DNA from: Allomuricauda sp. TMED12
Lineage (GTDB): Bacteria; Bacteroidota; Bacteroidia; Flavobacteriales; Flavobacteriaceae
DNA: 64,000 bases
Assembly (NCBI GenBank): GCA_002167435.2
Contig: NHBR02000079.1
Coordinates: 31,733 to 95,732, forward strand
Reading direction: 5' to 3'
Shown here: one piece after another, positions 8,122-17,966 of the stretch
How the letters are laid out: every line of letters begins with the position of its first letter
How positions within the stretch are numbered: position 1 is the stretch's first letter
Made by a program: the position numbers and the translations under genes
The notes under the pieces: generated by a model
The model's input: only the letters and a program-made list of their open reading frames with translations
Database searches by the model: none
What the model was told of the DNA's origin: nothing

Positions 8122-9702
8122 ATGGCAGGAGTAAAAGCCGCTGAGGTATCAGCAATTTTGAAAAAACAGTTATCAGGTTACGAAGCAACCGCTTCTTTGG
8201 ATGAAGTAGGTACCGTATTACAAGTAGGTGATGGTATTGCCCGTGTATATGGACTTGCCAATGTCCAGTATGGGGAGTTGGTGGAGTTCGATGGTGGTAT
8301 GCAAGGTATCGTTCTTAACTTGGAGGAAGACAACGTCGGTGTTGTATTGTTGGGCCCATCCAAAGAGATTGTGGAAGGTGCTACGGTTAAGAGAACCGAG
8401 CGTATTGCTTCCATTAACGTTGGTGAAGGAATTGTTGGCCGTGTGGTGGACACTTTGGGTAAACCAATCGATGGTAAAGGACCTATTTCTGGTGAAACTT
8501 ACGAAATGCCTTTGGAGCGTAAAGCTCCAGGAGTAATTTTTAGACAACCCGTTGACGAACCTATGCAAACAGGAATCAAGGCAATTGATGCGATGATTCC
8601 AGTAGGTCGAGGGCAAAGGGAACTGGTAATTGGTGATAAACAAACCGGTAAAACCACCGTTTGTATCGATACCATTCTGAATCAAAAAGAATTTTATGAT
8701 GCGGGTGAACCGGTATATTGTATCTATGTTGCCATAGGTCAAAAAGCATCTACGGTAGCTGCCATCGCCAAAACTTTGGAAGAAAAAGGAGCATTGGCCT
8801 ATACAACCATTGTTGCTGCTAACGCTTCCGATCCTGCCCCAATGCAGGTATATGCTCCATTTGCTGGCGCAGCTATCGGTGAGTTCTTCAGAGATACAGG
8901 GCGACCAGCCTTGATCATCTATGATGATTTGTCAAAACAAGCGGTTGCTTACCGTGAGGTTTCCTTGCTTTTGAGAAGACCTCCAGGACGTGAAGCATAC
9001 CCTGGTGACGTTTTCTTCTTGCACTCAAGATTGTTGGAGCGTGCCGCTAAGGTTATTGCCGATGATGGTATTGCGAAGACCATGAACGACCTTCCAGATT
9101 CATTGAAACCAATGGTAAAAGGAGGAGGTTCTTTGACAGCCCTTCCAATTATCGAGACACAGGCAGGTGACGTATCCGCATATATCCCGACCAACGTAAT
9201 TTCCATTACCGATGGTCAGATATTCTTGGAGCAAGACTTGTTCAACCAAGGGGTTCGTCCTGCGATCAATGTAGGTATCTCTGTGTCACGTGTGGGAGGT
9301 AATGCCCAAATCAAATCCATGAAAAAGGTGGCAGGTACCTTGAAATTGGACCAGGCCCAGTTCCGTGAATTGGAAGCTTTTGCCAAGTTCGGTTCCGATT
9401 TGGATGCTGCTACCTTGAGCGTAATTGAAAAAGGACGTAGAAACGTGGAGATCTTGAAACAAGGTCAGAACGATCCGTTTACCGTGGAAGATCAGGTAGC
9501 TATCATCTTCGCAGGTTCCAAGAACTTATTGCGTGATGTTCCTGTGAACAAGGTAAAAGAATTTGAAAAAGATTACTTGGAGTTCTTGAACGCTAAGCAC
9601 AGGGATGTTTTGGATACGCTTAAATCCGGTAAATTGACCGACGAAGTTATCGACACCCTAACTGCTGTTTGCAAGGACCTTTCAAGCAAGTATAAAGCAT
9701 AA
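8122..9702 (+). CDS. atpA: ATP synthase F1 subunit alpha
   Basis: The 526-residue alpha subunit of the F1 hexamer binds nucleotide at non-catalytic sites. Walker [10 protein letters not shown] is at residues 171-179, the nucleotide-binding [12 protein letters not shown] segment follows, and the family signature [14 protein letters not shown] is present. Length and motifs are normal. The next subunit, atpG, follows after a repeat element. The beta and epsilon genes (atpD, atpC) are not here, as is usual for this family where they form another locus. Confidence 0.98.
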   Translation: MAGVKAAEVSAILKKQLSGYEATASLDEVGTVLQVGDGIARVYGLANVQYGELVEFDGGMQGIVLNLEEDNVGVVLLGPSKEIVEGATVKRTERIASINVGEGIVGRVVDTLGKPIDGKGPISGETYEMPLERKAPGVIFRQPVDEPMQTGIKAIDAMIPVGRGQRELVIGDKQTGKTTVCIDTILNQKEFYDAGEPVYCIYVAIGQKASTVAAIAKTLEEKGALAYTTIVAANASDPAPMQVYAPFAGAAIGEFFRDTGRPALIIYDDLSKQAVAYREVSLLLRRPPGREAYPGDVFFLHSRLLERAAKVIADDGIAKTMNDLPDSLKPMVKGGGSLTALPIIETQAGDVSAYIPTNVISITDGQIFLEQDLFNQGVRPAINVGISVSRVGGNAQIKSMKKVAGTLKLDQAQFRELEAFAKFGSDLDAATLSVIEKGRRNVEILKQGQNDPFTVEDQVAIIFAGSKNLLRDVPVNKVKEFEKDYLEFLNAKHRDVLDTLKSGKLTDEVIDTLTAVCKDLSSKYKA

Positions 9703-9705
9703 CAA

Positions 9706-9793
9706 TTGTCATTTCTGATGTACCCTGAGTGAAGTCGAAGGGGGCACAGGAATCCATAACCAAAATGATTCCGCACTTTATGCGGAATGACAA
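9706..9793. repeat. 88-bp repeat element with TTGTCATT/AATGACAA ends between atpA and atpG
   Basis: The element has perfect 8-bp inverted ends, TTGTCATT (9706-9713) and AATGACAA (9786-9793). It contains a hairpin with arms ATTCCGCA and TGCGGAAT (9768-9788) and the imperfect dyad CCCTGAGTGAAGTCGAAGGG. It shares the TGTCAT end and TGAG...CGAAG core with the repeats near 20.7-21.5 kb, so it is one copy of a dispersed family without a gene of its own. Its right end supplies a false upstream ATG for atpG. Confidence 0.75.
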
Positions 9794-9801
9794 AGAAGAA
9801 T

Positions 9802-10662
9802 ATGGCGAATCTAAAGGAAATACGTAACAGGATATCATCCATCTCATCAACGATGCAGATTACCAGTGCCATGAAAATGGTTTCTGCTGCAAAGTTGAAA
9901 AAGGCCCAGGATGCTATTACGGCTATGCGTCCCTATTCCGATAAGCTGACCGAGCTCTTGCAAGGGCTTAGTGCAAGTTTGGAAGGAGACGGAGGAAGTG
10001 AGTATGCCGATAAAAGATCTGTAAATAAAGTTTTGGTGGTTGCCATTACTTCTAACAGGGGTCTTTGCGGTGGATTTAACTCCAATATCGTCAAGCAGAG
10101 CAATAGCTTGGTATCCAATACTTACCCGGGTAAACAAGTTGACTTTTATACCATTGGTAAGAAAGGGCATGACATCCTAAGAAAGAAACATACCATTTTG
10201 GGGGACCAAAGCAAGGTGTATGATGATTTGACTTTTGACAACGTTGCCGAGATAGCCGAACTTTTAATGCGTTTGTTCACTAAAGGCGATTATGATAAAA
10301 TCGAGTTGGTATACAACAAGTTCAAAAATGCCGCGACACAGATTGTGATGACCGAACAGTTCTTGCCCATTGTTGGTGCAGAAGGTGATAATGCAATTGC
10401 AGCGGATTATATTTTTGAACCATCCAAAGAGGAGATTGTAAAAGAATTGATACCTAAATCTTTGAAGACACAGTTGTTCAAGGCTATTAGGGATTCTTTT
10501 GCGAGTGAACATGGCGCCCGTATGACAGCGATGCACAAGGCAACCGATAATGCCGCCGAACTTAGAGATGAATTGAAATTGACCTATAATAAGGCTCGTC
10601 AAGCTGCCATTACCAATGAAATCCTTGAGATTGTTGGTGGTGCCGAGGCGTTGAACAATTAA
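9802..10662 (+). CDS. atpG: ATP synthase F1 subunit gamma
   Basis: The 286-residue gamma subunit is the rotating central shaft. N-terminal MANLKEIRNRISSISSTMQI and C-terminal KARQAAITNEILEIVGGAEAL are both family signatures. I chose ATG 9802, which matches the usual MANLKEI start. The in-frame ATG at 9787 lies within the GGAATGACA end of the repeat element and would add MTKKN. A rho-independent terminator follows, closing the operon. Confidence 0.96.
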   Translation: MANLKEIRNRISSISSTMQITSAMKMVSAAKLKKAQDAITAMRPYSDKLTELLQGLSASLEGDGGSEYADKRSVNKVLVVAITSNRGLCGGFNSNIVKQSNSLVSNTYPGKQVDFYTIGKKGHDILRKKHTILGDQSKVYDDLTFDNVAEIAELLMRLFTKGDYDKIELVYNKFKNAATQIVMTEQFLPIVGAEGDNAIAADYIFEPSKEEIVKELIPKSLKTQLFKAIRDSFASEHGARMTAMHKATDNAAELRDELKLTYNKARQAAITNEILEIVGGAEALNN

Positions 10663-10684
10663 GATTTCATATTTTTGTGATATT

Positions 10685-10718
10685 AAAAGGCTACCAAATC
10701 GGTGGCCTTTTTGTTTTT
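10685..10718 (+). terminator. Rho-independent terminator after atpG
   Basis: AAAAGGCTACC pairs with GGTGGCCTTTT around a 5-nt loop with one G-U pair, followed by TTGTTTTT. It ends the long sprE/atp transcript. Confidence 0.8.
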
Positions 10719-10801
10719 CTTAGCGTATTATGGTTTAGGTACTAATGGCTTTTGCGTAACTTGTAGCCACCTAATCAAGGTTTTTAAAGAAGCAACACCT
10801 A

Positions 10802-12265
10802 TTGAATCCACTAAAGAGGCTTTTTAAACAAACGTTTATCTACGGTTTGGCCACGGTAATGCCAAGAGTGCTCTCTTTCTTATTGGTACCCTTATATACC
10901 TCCGTAATGAATCCTGAAACCTACGGCGAGATTTCAGTGATTTTCTCATGGTTTGCCATTTTTAATGTGGTGCTCGCTTATGGTATGGAAACGGCCTTTT
11001 TCCGATTTTTCAATAAGCATGCCAATAAAGAACATGTAATTTCAACCTCTTTGATATCATTGTTGATTTCTTCCTTGGTGTTTTTCGGGGCAGCACTGAT
11101 GTTCAAAGAGACGTTTGCCTCACTCATTGATATCAAGGAATCATTGATCATCTACATCATCCTGATTCTGGTTTTGGATGCGCTGACCATTGTTCCATTT
11201 GCTTGGCTCAGGGCAAAGGAGCGACCACTTCGGTATTCCATTGTAAAAGTTACAAGTGTGGCGATCAATTTGCTGCTGAACATTTTCTTCTTGACCCTGC
11301 TGCCGAAAATGGCCGAAAGCGGACAGTCATTTTGGTCGGAAATATATAAGGATGACTTTCAGATAGAATATGTCTTTATCGCCAATGTCATTTCCAGCGG
11401 CGTGGCCTTTTTGTGGGTCAGTGGTATTTATTTTGAAAGCAAATACAAGTTCGACAAACATTTGTGGAAGGAAATGCTCAAATATTCCCTACCCATAATG
11501 GTGGCTGGACTTGCATTTACGGTTAATGAGGTATTTGACCGTATTCTGTTGGATAGATTGTTGCCCGAAGACATTGCAAAAGCTGAAATCGGAAAATACT
11601 CGGCCTGCTACAAGCTGGCGGTGTTTATGACCCTGTTCGGCACCGCTTTTCGGTTGGGTGTGGAACCGTTCTTTTTCAGTCATGCTAATACAGAAAACCC
11701 CAAAAAGGCCTATGCCCAGATTACCAACTATTTTGTTGTCATGGGAAGTCTTATCTTTTTGGGTGTGATGGTGTTTATAGACCCTTTGAAAAAATTATTG
11801 GTTCGTGACCAAGCATTTTGGGAAGCCCTTGACGTGGTTCCCATTATACTTTTGGCAAGTTTCTTCTTGGGCATTTACCATAACCTATCCGTATGGTACA
11901 AGGTAACCGACCGAACCAGGTTCGGCGCTTATATTTCATCTATAGGCGCAATTATTACCTTGGTCATCAATATAAGTCTTATCCCCAAAATAGGATATAT
12001 GGCATCGGCCTGGGCCACTTTAGCCGCCTACGGTAGCATGATGTTCTTGTCCTATTACTTCGGTAAAAAATACTATCCCGTTCCTTACAATATGCGGAAG
12101 ATAATCTTCTACCTTTCCATATCACTCGTGTTTTCAATACTTTCATTCTATGTTTTTAATAGAAATTTAATAGCTGGTAGCATACTACTTTTGTTATTTT
12201 TGGGGTTAGTGTATAAAATGGAAGGAGATAAACTTAGAAGCATTTTTATAAAACGTGAAGATTAA
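10802..12265 (+). CDS. Polysaccharide flippase (Wzx/MATE-like, oligosaccharide exporter family)
   Basis: The 487-residue protein has about 12-14 membrane helices and the N-terminal pattern [22 protein letters not shown] of PST/Wzx-type flippases. These move lipid-linked oligosaccharides across the inner membrane. The start is TTG 10802 ([10 protein letters not shown]); no ATG fits the N-terminal amphipathic helix. The end overlaps dut by 11 bp, and nucleotidyltransferase and envelope genes follow, consistent with a cell-surface glycan role. Confidence 0.85.
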   Translation: MNPLKRLFKQTFIYGLATVMPRVLSFLLVPLYTSVMNPETYGEISVIFSWFAIFNVVLAYGMETAFFRFFNKHANKEHVISTSLISLLISSLVFFGAALMFKETFASLIDIKESLIIYIILILVLDALTIVPFAWLRAKERPLRYSIVKVTSVAINLLLNIFFLTLLPKMAESGQSFWSEIYKDDFQIEYVFIANVISSGVAFLWVSGIYFESKYKFDKHLWKEMLKYSLPIMVAGLAFTVNEVFDRILLDRLLPEDIAKAEIGKYSACYKLAVFMTLFGTAFRLGVEPFFFSHANTENPKKAYAQITNYFVVMGSLIFLGVMVFIDPLKKLLVRDQAFWEALDVVPIILLASFFLGIYHNLSVWYKVTDRTRFGAYISSIGAIITLVINISLIPKIGYMASAWATLAAYGSMMFLSYYFGKKYYPVPYNMRKIIFYLSISLVFSILSFYVFNRNLIAGSILLLLFLGLVYKMEGDKLRSIFIKRED

Positions 12266-12689
12266 GATCATTAACAAATCAGGACATAAGTTGCCCCATT
12301 ATGAAACCCTTGCTTCGGCAGGGATGGATTTAAGGGCGGATTTGAAATCACCCATAACATTGAAACCTTTGGAAAGGGCCATTGTCCCGACAGGACTTTA
12401 TATGGAACTTCCCGTGGGTTATGAAGCACAGGTAAGACCTCGAAGCGGATTGGCTGCAAAAAAAGGGATAACGGTGCTCAATGCACCAGGCACCATCGAT
12501 GCCGACTACCGTGGAAATGTTGGGGTAATCCTGGTCAATTTGTCCAACGAGGATTTTACAGTTGAAAATGGCGAGCGTATCGCTCAAATGGTGATTGCCA
12601 AGCATGAGCGTTCCGAATGGGAAGAGGTGAAGTCATTATCAGAAACCGATAGGGGCGAAGGTGGATTTGGAAGTACTGGTACTAAGTAA
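12255..12689 (+). CDS. dut: dUTP diphosphatase
   Basis: This 144-residue trimeric dUTPase hydrolyses dUTP to dUMP. All five family motifs are visible: [36 protein letters not shown] and the C-terminal [10 protein letters not shown] arm. The start is GTG 12255 overlapping the flippase. A hairpin repeat begins 2 bp after the stop. Confidence 0.97.
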   Translation: MKIKIINKSGHKLPHYETLASAGMDLRADLKSPITLKPLERAIVPTGLYMELPVGYEAQVRPRSGLAAKKGITVLNAPGTIDADYRGNVGVILVNLSNEDFTVENGERIAQMVIAKHERSEWEEVKSLSETDRGEGGFGSTGTK

Positions 12690-12690
12690 A

Positions 12691-12710
12691 ATTCCTGCGA
12701 ATGCAGGAAT
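12691..12710. repeat. Hairpin repeat on the left of GIY-YIG cassette 1
   Basis: ATTCCTGCGAATGCAGGAAT is a perfect 8-bp stem with a 4-nt loop, followed by CTTTT, so it may also act as a terminator for dut. It shares the CCTGC-N4-GCAGG core with the hairpin at 13111-13131 on the other side of the nuclease gene. An ATGACA at 12736-12741 recalls the ends of the other repeats. Confidence 0.7.
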
Positions 12711-12749
12711 CTTTTAGGTAAAGAAAGGTACCCAGATGACATTGGAATC

Positions 12750-13061
12750 ATGAAGTTTTGGAATGTTTATATAATGAGTAACAAACCAAAAGGTGTACTT
12801 TATATAGGAGTTACTGATAATCTTGATGAAAGAGTAAAAGAGCATAAATTAAAAGTTTATCCGCAATCTTTCACAGTTAGGTACAATTGTGACAAATTGG
12901 TCTATTTCGAGAAGTTTGAAAATGGGGAAGCGGCTGTAAAGCGAGAGAAACAAATGAAGAGATGGAAGAGAGACTGGAAAATCAGATTAATAGAAGGTTT
13001 TAACCCCGATTTGGTTGATATCAGTCTTAATTGGAAATTTAATTATAATAAATTAAGATAA
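12750..13061 (+). CDS. Single-domain GIY-YIG nuclease family protein
   Basis: The 103-residue protein is a stand-alone GIY-YIG domain. It has VYIM for the GIY strand, LYIGVT for the YIG strand, the catalytic arginine at R28 (DNLDERVKEH) and the metal-binding glutamate at E66 (KREKQMKRW). There is no DNA-binding appendage. The substrate is unknown. It sits between two CCTGC/GCAGG hairpins in the gap between dut and a nucleotidyltransferase, suggesting an inserted cassette. The paralogue at 20846 has the same architecture. Confidence 0.88.
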   Translation: MKFWNVYIMSNKPKGVLYIGVTDNLDERVKEHKLKVYPQSFTVRYNCDKLVYFEKFENGEAAVKREKQMKRWKRDWKIRLIEGFNPDLVDISLNWKFNYNKLR

Positions 13062-13110
13062 ACCTTGTTGAATCAAGGGAAAGAAAAGAAAGTTTAACTA
13101 CAAAAAGGAG

Positions 13111-13131
13111 ACACCTGCCTACGCAGGTGTG
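13111..13131. repeat. Hairpin repeat on the right of GIY-YIG cassette 1
   Basis: ACACCTGCCTACGCAGGTGT forms a perfect 8-bp stem with a 4-nt loop. It ends only a few bases before the start of the nucleotidyltransferase gene, so it may influence that gene's translation. Core and geometry match the hairpin at 12691. Confidence 0.7.
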
Positions 13132-13137
13132 TAACAT

Positions 13138-14154
13138 ATGAAAATAATAGTTCCAATGGCGGGAAGAGGATCCCGTTTAAGACCACACACATTGACAGTT
13201 CCAAAACCATTGATACCCGTTGCGGGAAAACCAATAGTACACCGATTGGTCAGCGATATAGCTAAGGTTTTGGGCGAGCCTATCGAGGAAGTCGCCTTTA
13301 TTTTGGGAGACCCTGCCTTTTTTGGAGACGATGTTGTGGAAAGCTTAATGGAGCTGGCCGATGAACTCGGTGCCAAAGGATCCATTTACAGACAGGACAA
13401 ACCTCTCGGAACAGGTCATGCCATTATGAGTGCCAAAGATTCCTTGAGCGGACCAGCAGTCATTGCCTATGCCGATACGTTGATACGTGCTGATTTTGAT
13501 TTGGACAAATCTGCAGATAGTGTAATCTGGGTTAAACAAGTGGAGCGTCCAGAAGCTTATGGAGTGGTTAAACTAAACGGAAACAATGAAATTGTTGAAT
13601 TGGTCGAGAAGCCAAAAGAATTTGTTTCTGACCTCGCCGTAATTGGTATTTACTACTTCAAAGATGTGGGGGTGCTTAAAAACCAACTTCAACATGTATT
13701 GGATAATGATATTACCCATGGTGGTGAATATCAAATCAATGATGGTATTAAACGCATGATGCAAAAGGGCATGAAATTTGTACCAGGTAAAGTGGATGAG
13801 TGGATGGATTGCGGCAATAAAAATGTTACAGTGGAAACCAATCAGCGTATGTTGAGCTTTTTGGAAAAAGAAGGTGAAAGTATGATTGCCGATTCGGTAC
13901 AACAGGAAAATGCGAATATTGTGGAACCTTGTTTCATTGGAGAGAACGTGTTACTCAAAAACACCACTGTTGGGCCTTTCGTTTCGGTCGGTCCAAATAC
14001 GGTAATAGAAAATTCAACAATAAAAAATAGTCTCATCCAGAGCGACAGTAAAATAAGCAATGCTAATTTGGACAATGCCATGATTGGCAACCACGTGGTG
14101 TACAATGGTAATTTTGAGACCATTAGTATTGGAGATTATTCCGTTTTGGAATAA
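13138..14154 (+). CDS. Sugar-phosphate nucleotidyltransferase
   Basis: This 338-residue protein has the nucleotidyltransferase (RmlA/GlmU-like) fold. The signature is MAGRGSRLRPHT near residue 7, followed by VPKPLIPVAGKPI, the metal-site segment AYADTLI and EKPKEF. The C-terminal 90 residues look like left-handed beta-helix hexapeptide repeats (VGPFVSVGPNTVIENSTIKN). It makes an NDP-sugar, likely for envelope glycans; the sugar cannot be told from sequence. The start lies just after the hairpin repeat. Confidence 0.88.
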   Translation: MKIIVPMAGRGSRLRPHTLTVPKPLIPVAGKPIVHRLVSDIAKVLGEPIEEVAFILGDPAFFGDDVVESLMELADELGAKGSIYRQDKPLGTGHAIMSAKDSLSGPAVIAYADTLIRADFDLDKSADSVIWVKQVERPEAYGVVKLNGNNEIVELVEKPKEFVSDLAVIGIYYFKDVGVLKNQLQHVLDNDITHGGEYQINDGIKRMMQKGMKFVPGKVDEWMDCGNKNVTVETNQRMLSFLEKEGESMIADSVQQENANIVEPCFIGENVLLKNTTVGPFVSVGPNTVIENSTIKNSLIQSDSKISNANLDNAMIGNHVVYNGNFETISIGDYSVLE

Positions 14155-14195
14155 CTTTATAATAGATTTTTAGTTTGATGGGGACTTAGGATGTT

Positions 14196-15113
14196 ATGAA
14201 AAGGACGTTTTTTCTTTGGATAGTTTTGATAGTGTCAGCAATGGCACACAATGCTGCCTGTGCCCAAGAAGAGCGGGAAAGTTCCGAAGTCTACCTAGAA
14301 GAATATACCGATGAGTTTCAAGAAAACTTCTTTGAAGCCTTAAAACAAAAAGGCATCCAAAACTACGACAGGGCCGTGGATTTGTTTTTGAAATGCAAGC
14401 AATTGGAGCCTAACAATAGTGTTGTGGACTACGAATTGGCAAAAGCCTATATGTTGGACAAAAAATATGTGCAGGCCCAAGATTATGCAATTGAAGCCCT
14501 GCTATCGGAGCCAACCGACTATTGGTATTTGGATAACTTGCTGACCATTCTTGATAAGCAAGGAACTCCAATAGAAACAATTAAACAAAGAATACCTTAC
14601 GATAACACGAAGCTACAACAGAATATGGCTGTTTCCCTTTTTAACTTGAAAAGATACAGTGAAGCTTTAAAAGTGCTGGACGATCTGGAGAACTTCCAGT
14701 TAAAATCAGAACTGAAACGTAAGATAAGCGACTCCCTTCAAAAAGATACGCAACCGGAAACTGCACCAATTGTGGAGAGAGAAGTGGATATGGATGACCC
14801 TGTGGCACAACTAAAAAATAAAATGGAGCAGTTAATTACGGCTTCGGAATTTAAAAAGCTGTTGAGCAATTCCCAAGAAGCGTTGGATTCCTACCCGTTA
14901 CAGCCCTATTTTTATTACGCTTACGGAACAGCTTTGAATAACACAGGCAACCCGAACAAAGGCATTGAGGTTTTGGAAAGTGGACTCGATTACTTATTGG
15001 ACGACGAAGGTTTGAAGAATAAAATCTATAAACAGCTTTCCGAAGGGTACTCCAAGATTGGGAACACTCAAAAAGCAAACGAATATTTGAACAAGATTAA
15101 TACAGGATTATAA
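14196..15113 (+). CDS. Secreted tetratricopeptide repeat protein
   Basis: The 305-residue protein has a signal peptide ending near AACAQ, then TPR-like helices at about residues 45-110, 140-165 and 225-300 (PYFYYAYGTALNNTGNPNKGIEVLESGL). It is probably periplasmic or outer-membrane facing. It is followed, with a 1-bp overlap, by the DUF4292 lipoprotein and then the EnvC-like factor, a linked set typical of Flavobacteriaceae. Its role is probably in envelope biogenesis; the partner is not known. Confidence 0.8.
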   Translation: MKRTFFLWIVLIVSAMAHNAACAQEERESSEVYLEEYTDEFQENFFEALKQKGIQNYDRAVDLFLKCKQLEPNNSVVDYELAKAYMLDKKYVQAQDYAIEALLSEPTDYWYLDNLLTILDKQGTPIETIKQRIPYDNTKLQQNMAVSLFNLKRYSEALKVLDDLENFQLKSELKRKISDSLQKDTQPETAPIVEREVDMDDPVAQLKNKMEQLITASEFKKLLSNSQEALDSYPLQPYFYYAYGTALNNTGNPNKGIEVLESGLDYLLDDEGLKNKIYKQLSEGYSKIGNTQKANEYLNKINTGL

Positions 15114-15892
15114 TGCACCTATATAAAAACATAACTAGAATTTCCATATTAATGGTTTTTCTTCTCACCCTCGGGTCTTGTAAGAGCACCAAGTCTATTT
15201 CGGGAGGAGAGGTTAATGCAAGAATGTCCGCCAAAAATATTATCACTGCACATTACTCCAATCAGCCGAAATTTAAAACATTGAGAGGTAGGGTTAAGAT
15301 TGATTATGCCAACGGCGACGATTCGCAAGGTGTAAATGTGAGCCTTCGAATGGAAAAGGATAAGGTAATTTGGATGAGTGCACCTCTCGGTGTGGTTAAA
15401 GTTCATATTACTCCAAACAAGGTGTCTTTTTATAACAAGCTCCAAAATGAATATTTTGATGGAGATTTTAGTTATTTAAGTAATCTGCTCGGAACAGAAT
15501 TGGATTTTGAAAAGGTACAGAACCTGCTGCTTGGAAATGCCGTTTTGGACTTAAGAAAGGAAAAGTTCAATTCAGAAGTGTATAATGGGAACTATCAATT
15601 GAAACCGAAAAAGGCCAGAGAACTTTTTAAAATATTGTTTCAATTGGAGCCCAAGAATTTTAAAATTGCCGAACAAGAAATATCGCAACCAGAAAACGCT
15701 AGACAGTTAATGGCTAAATATACCTATCAGGATATTTCTGGAAACGTATTGCCCGAGGAAGTAAAGATTATAGCCGAAGAATCTGGTGATTTAACCACCA
15801 TAGATTTGAGTTTTCGCAATCTAGAACTTAATAAACCAATGAATTTTCCCTATAAAGTACCAAAGGGGTACGATAAAATTACATTAAAGTAA
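15113..15892 (+). CDS. DUF4292 family lipoprotein
   Basis: The 259-residue lipoprotein has a signal peptide and lipobox FLLTLGSCKS, with Cys near residue 23. The rest is beta-rich, with a LolA/LolB-like look in the segment FKTLRGRVKIDYANGDDSQGVNVSLRMEKDKVIW. It belongs to the Bacteroidota DUF4292 family. Its ATG overlaps the preceding stop by one base. A role in outer-membrane lipid or lipoprotein handling would fit the fold, but is inference. Confidence 0.85.
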   Translation: MHLYKNITRISILMVFLLTLGSCKSTKSISGGEVNARMSAKNIITAHYSNQPKFKTLRGRVKIDYANGDDSQGVNVSLRMEKDKVIWMSAPLGVVKVHITPNKVSFYNKLQNEYFDGDFSYLSNLLGTELDFEKVQNLLLGNAVLDLRKEKFNSEVYNGNYQLKPKKARELFKILFQLEPKNFKIAEQEISQPENARQLMAKYTYQDISGNVLPEEVKIIAEESGDLTTIDLSFRNLELNKPMNFPYKVPKGYDKITLK

Positions 15893-15893
15893 T

Positions 15894-17120
15894 ATGAAAG
15901 GTAAATTTTCATATTTTATTTATTGTCTGTTAGTTATATTTTTAATTTCAACCAGCTCGTATGCTCAAACGAGTGAACAAAAAGTACTGGAGGCAAAACG
16001 GGAACGTTTGCAAAAAGAAATCAAAGAAATCAACAGATTGCTTTTTGCGGAGAGGAAAGAAAAGGGTTCGGTTTTGGATCAAATGGAAGCATTGGACAAT
16101 AAAATCAATGTTCGTCAAGAGCTTATACGAGTTACTAATCAACAGTCAAATCTCCTCAATAGACAAATCAATGTTAACATTAGGAATATTAGTAAGCTAC
16201 GGGAGGATTTAAAAATCCTAAAAGACGATTACGCCAACTTGATTCAAAAAACCTATCAGAACAAATCCCAAAGTAACAGATTGATGTTTTTGTTGTCGGC
16301 GGAAAACTTTTTTCAGGCTTTTAAAAGACTTCAATACATGCAGCAATATGCAAAGCATAGGAAAAAGCAGGGTGAAGGAATCGTTAAGAAAACCGAGGAG
16401 CTCACACAATTGAATCAGGATTTGGTCCGTCAGCGTAAAGAAAAGGAACAGCTCTTAGTGGAAAATCAAAGAGCCAAGACCGAACTTTCCAAAGAAATAG
16501 AGTCTCAAAGGAAGCTTTTAACGAGCATCAAACAAAATGAAGCAAAGTACACCACTGCAATTGCAAATAAACAAGCTGAGGCACGTAAAATTGATCGAGA
16601 GATTGAAAGATTGATCAAAAGTGCTATCGCCAGTTCCAATAAGAGCTCTGGAAAATCAGCCAGCAGCGCAACTTTTGCATTAACGCCCGAAGCAAAATTG
16701 TTGGCGGACAATTTTTCATCCAACAAGGGAAGATTGATCTGGCCAGTGGAAAAAGGGGTAAAAAGCCAAGGATATGGGGTATATGCGGATAAACTTTATC
16801 CAGGAATAAAACACAGAAACAATGGTGTAACCATTACCACCGATGCTGGGAGTAAGGCGAGGGCTATTTTTGAAGGAGAGGTTATTGCTATTTTATCCGT
16901 TCCCGGCGGCAGCAAAGGAGTTCAGATAAAGCACGGTAACTATATCAGTACGTATTATAATTTGTCCAATCTGTACGTTAAAAAAGGTGACAGGGTTGCC
17001 GTTAAAGAGGTTTTGGGTGAAATAAATACCAATCGGTTTGACGGCACTACAAAATTGAAGTTTTATCTTTATAAGGACTCCAATCGTTTGAATCCCGAAG
17101 ATTGGATTTATCAACTTTAA
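15894..17120 (+). CDS. EnvC-like murein hydrolase activator (degenerate M23/LytM domain)
   Basis: The 408-residue secreted protein has a signal peptide (residues 1-24), a long coiled coil (about 25-250) and a C-terminal LytM/M23 fold (about 285-405). The metal-binding residues are not conserved: the usual HxxxD motif reads HRNNGVT, and the final HxH strand reads KLKFYLY. It is therefore probably non-catalytic, as in EnvC/NlpD-type activators that switch on amidases at the septum. It begins 1 bp after the DUF4292 gene. Confidence 0.85.
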   Translation: MKGKFSYFIYCLLVIFLISTSSYAQTSEQKVLEAKRERLQKEIKEINRLLFAERKEKGSVLDQMEALDNKINVRQELIRVTNQQSNLLNRQINVNIRNISKLREDLKILKDDYANLIQKTYQNKSQSNRLMFLLSAENFFQAFKRLQYMQQYAKHRKKQGEGIVKKTEELTQLNQDLVRQRKEKEQLLVENQRAKTELSKEIESQRKLLTSIKQNEAKYTTAIANKQAEARKIDREIERLIKSAIASSNKSSGKSASSATFALTPEAKLLADNFSSNKGRLIWPVEKGVKSQGYGVYADKLYPGIKHRNNGVTITTDAGSKARAIFEGEVIAILSVPGGSKGVQIKHGNYISTYYNLSNLYVKKGDRVAVKEVLGEINTNRFDGTTKLKFYLYKDSNRLNPEDWIYQL

Positions 17121-17125
17121 TTTCT

Positions 17126-17962
17126 ATGAAGAAAATAACAGATTTACAAGGCTCTTTTGAATTGCACAATGGGGTCCAGATGCCCTATTTTGGATTGGGC
17201 GTTTATCTTTCAAAAGATGGAAGCGAAGTCATTAATGCAGTAAAGGAGGCTTTGAACCATGGTTATAGACATATCGATACGGCGGCCATTTACAATAACG
17301 AAGAAGGGTTGGGTAAAGGAGTTCAAGAAAGTAATGTGGATCGAAAGGATATTTTTTTGGTGAGCAAGGTCTGGAATACTGACCAAGGATATGATGCTAC
17401 ACTTAAGGCTTTTGATGCCAGTTTGGAACGTTTGGGAACCGATTACCTAGACTTGTATTTGATTCATTGGCCAAAAGGTGAGTTGAGCAAAGAAACATGG
17501 AAGGCCCTCGAAAAATTGTACAAGGAAAAACGTGTAAGAGCTATTGGAGTGAGTAACTTTTTACAGCATCATTTGGAAGATTTGCTTACGTCTGCTGAGA
17601 TTGTGCCCATGGTGAATCAAATGGAATTCCACCCTTATTTAGTGCAACAGGATTTGATAGATTTCTGTAAATCCAAAGAAATCCAATACGAAGCATGGTC
17701 CCCGCTGATGCAGGGAAACATCTTTGATTTGGACATTATGAAGAATCTCGCTTCAAAATACAACAAGACCATCGCCCAGGTAGTATTGCGTTGGGATCTT
17801 CAAAAAGGGGTGGTCACTATACCAAAGTCATCCAAAAAAGAGCGAATTATTGCAAATTCTGACCTTTTCGATTTTGAACTTTCGGAAGAGGACGTGCAAT
17901 TGCTCGATGGATTGGACAACGGTAAACGATTTGGCCCAGATCCAGACAATTTCGATTTTTAA
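17126..17962 (+). CDS. Aldo/keto reductase
   Basis: The 278-residue NADPH-dependent oxidoreductase has the AKR catalytic set: Asp in HIDTAAIY, Tyr in the same motif, Lys in LVSKVWN and His in LYLIHWP. The cofactor-binding IPKSSKKERI segment lies near the C-terminus. I chose ATG 17126; the open frame 24 bp upstream overlaps the EnvC-like gene. Substrate unknown; family members reduce small aldehydes and ketones. Confidence 0.93.
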   Translation: MKKITDLQGSFELHNGVQMPYFGLGVYLSKDGSEVINAVKEALNHGYRHIDTAAIYNNEEGLGKGVQESNVDRKDIFLVSKVWNTDQGYDATLKAFDASLERLGTDYLDLYLIHWPKGELSKETWKALEKLYKEKRVRAIGVSNFLQHHLEDLLTSAEIVPMVNQMEFHPYLVQQDLIDFCKSKEIQYEAWSPLMQGNIFDLDIMKNLASKYNKTIAQVVLRWDLQKGVVTIPKSSKKERIIANSDLFDFELSEEDVQLLDGLDNGKRFGPDPDNFDF

Positions 17963-17966
17963 AGAC

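Noticed and set aside
8218..8742. 174-codon open frame on the minus strand
   Set aside because: Antisense to atpA; sequence rich in Asn/Thr/His with no known pattern.
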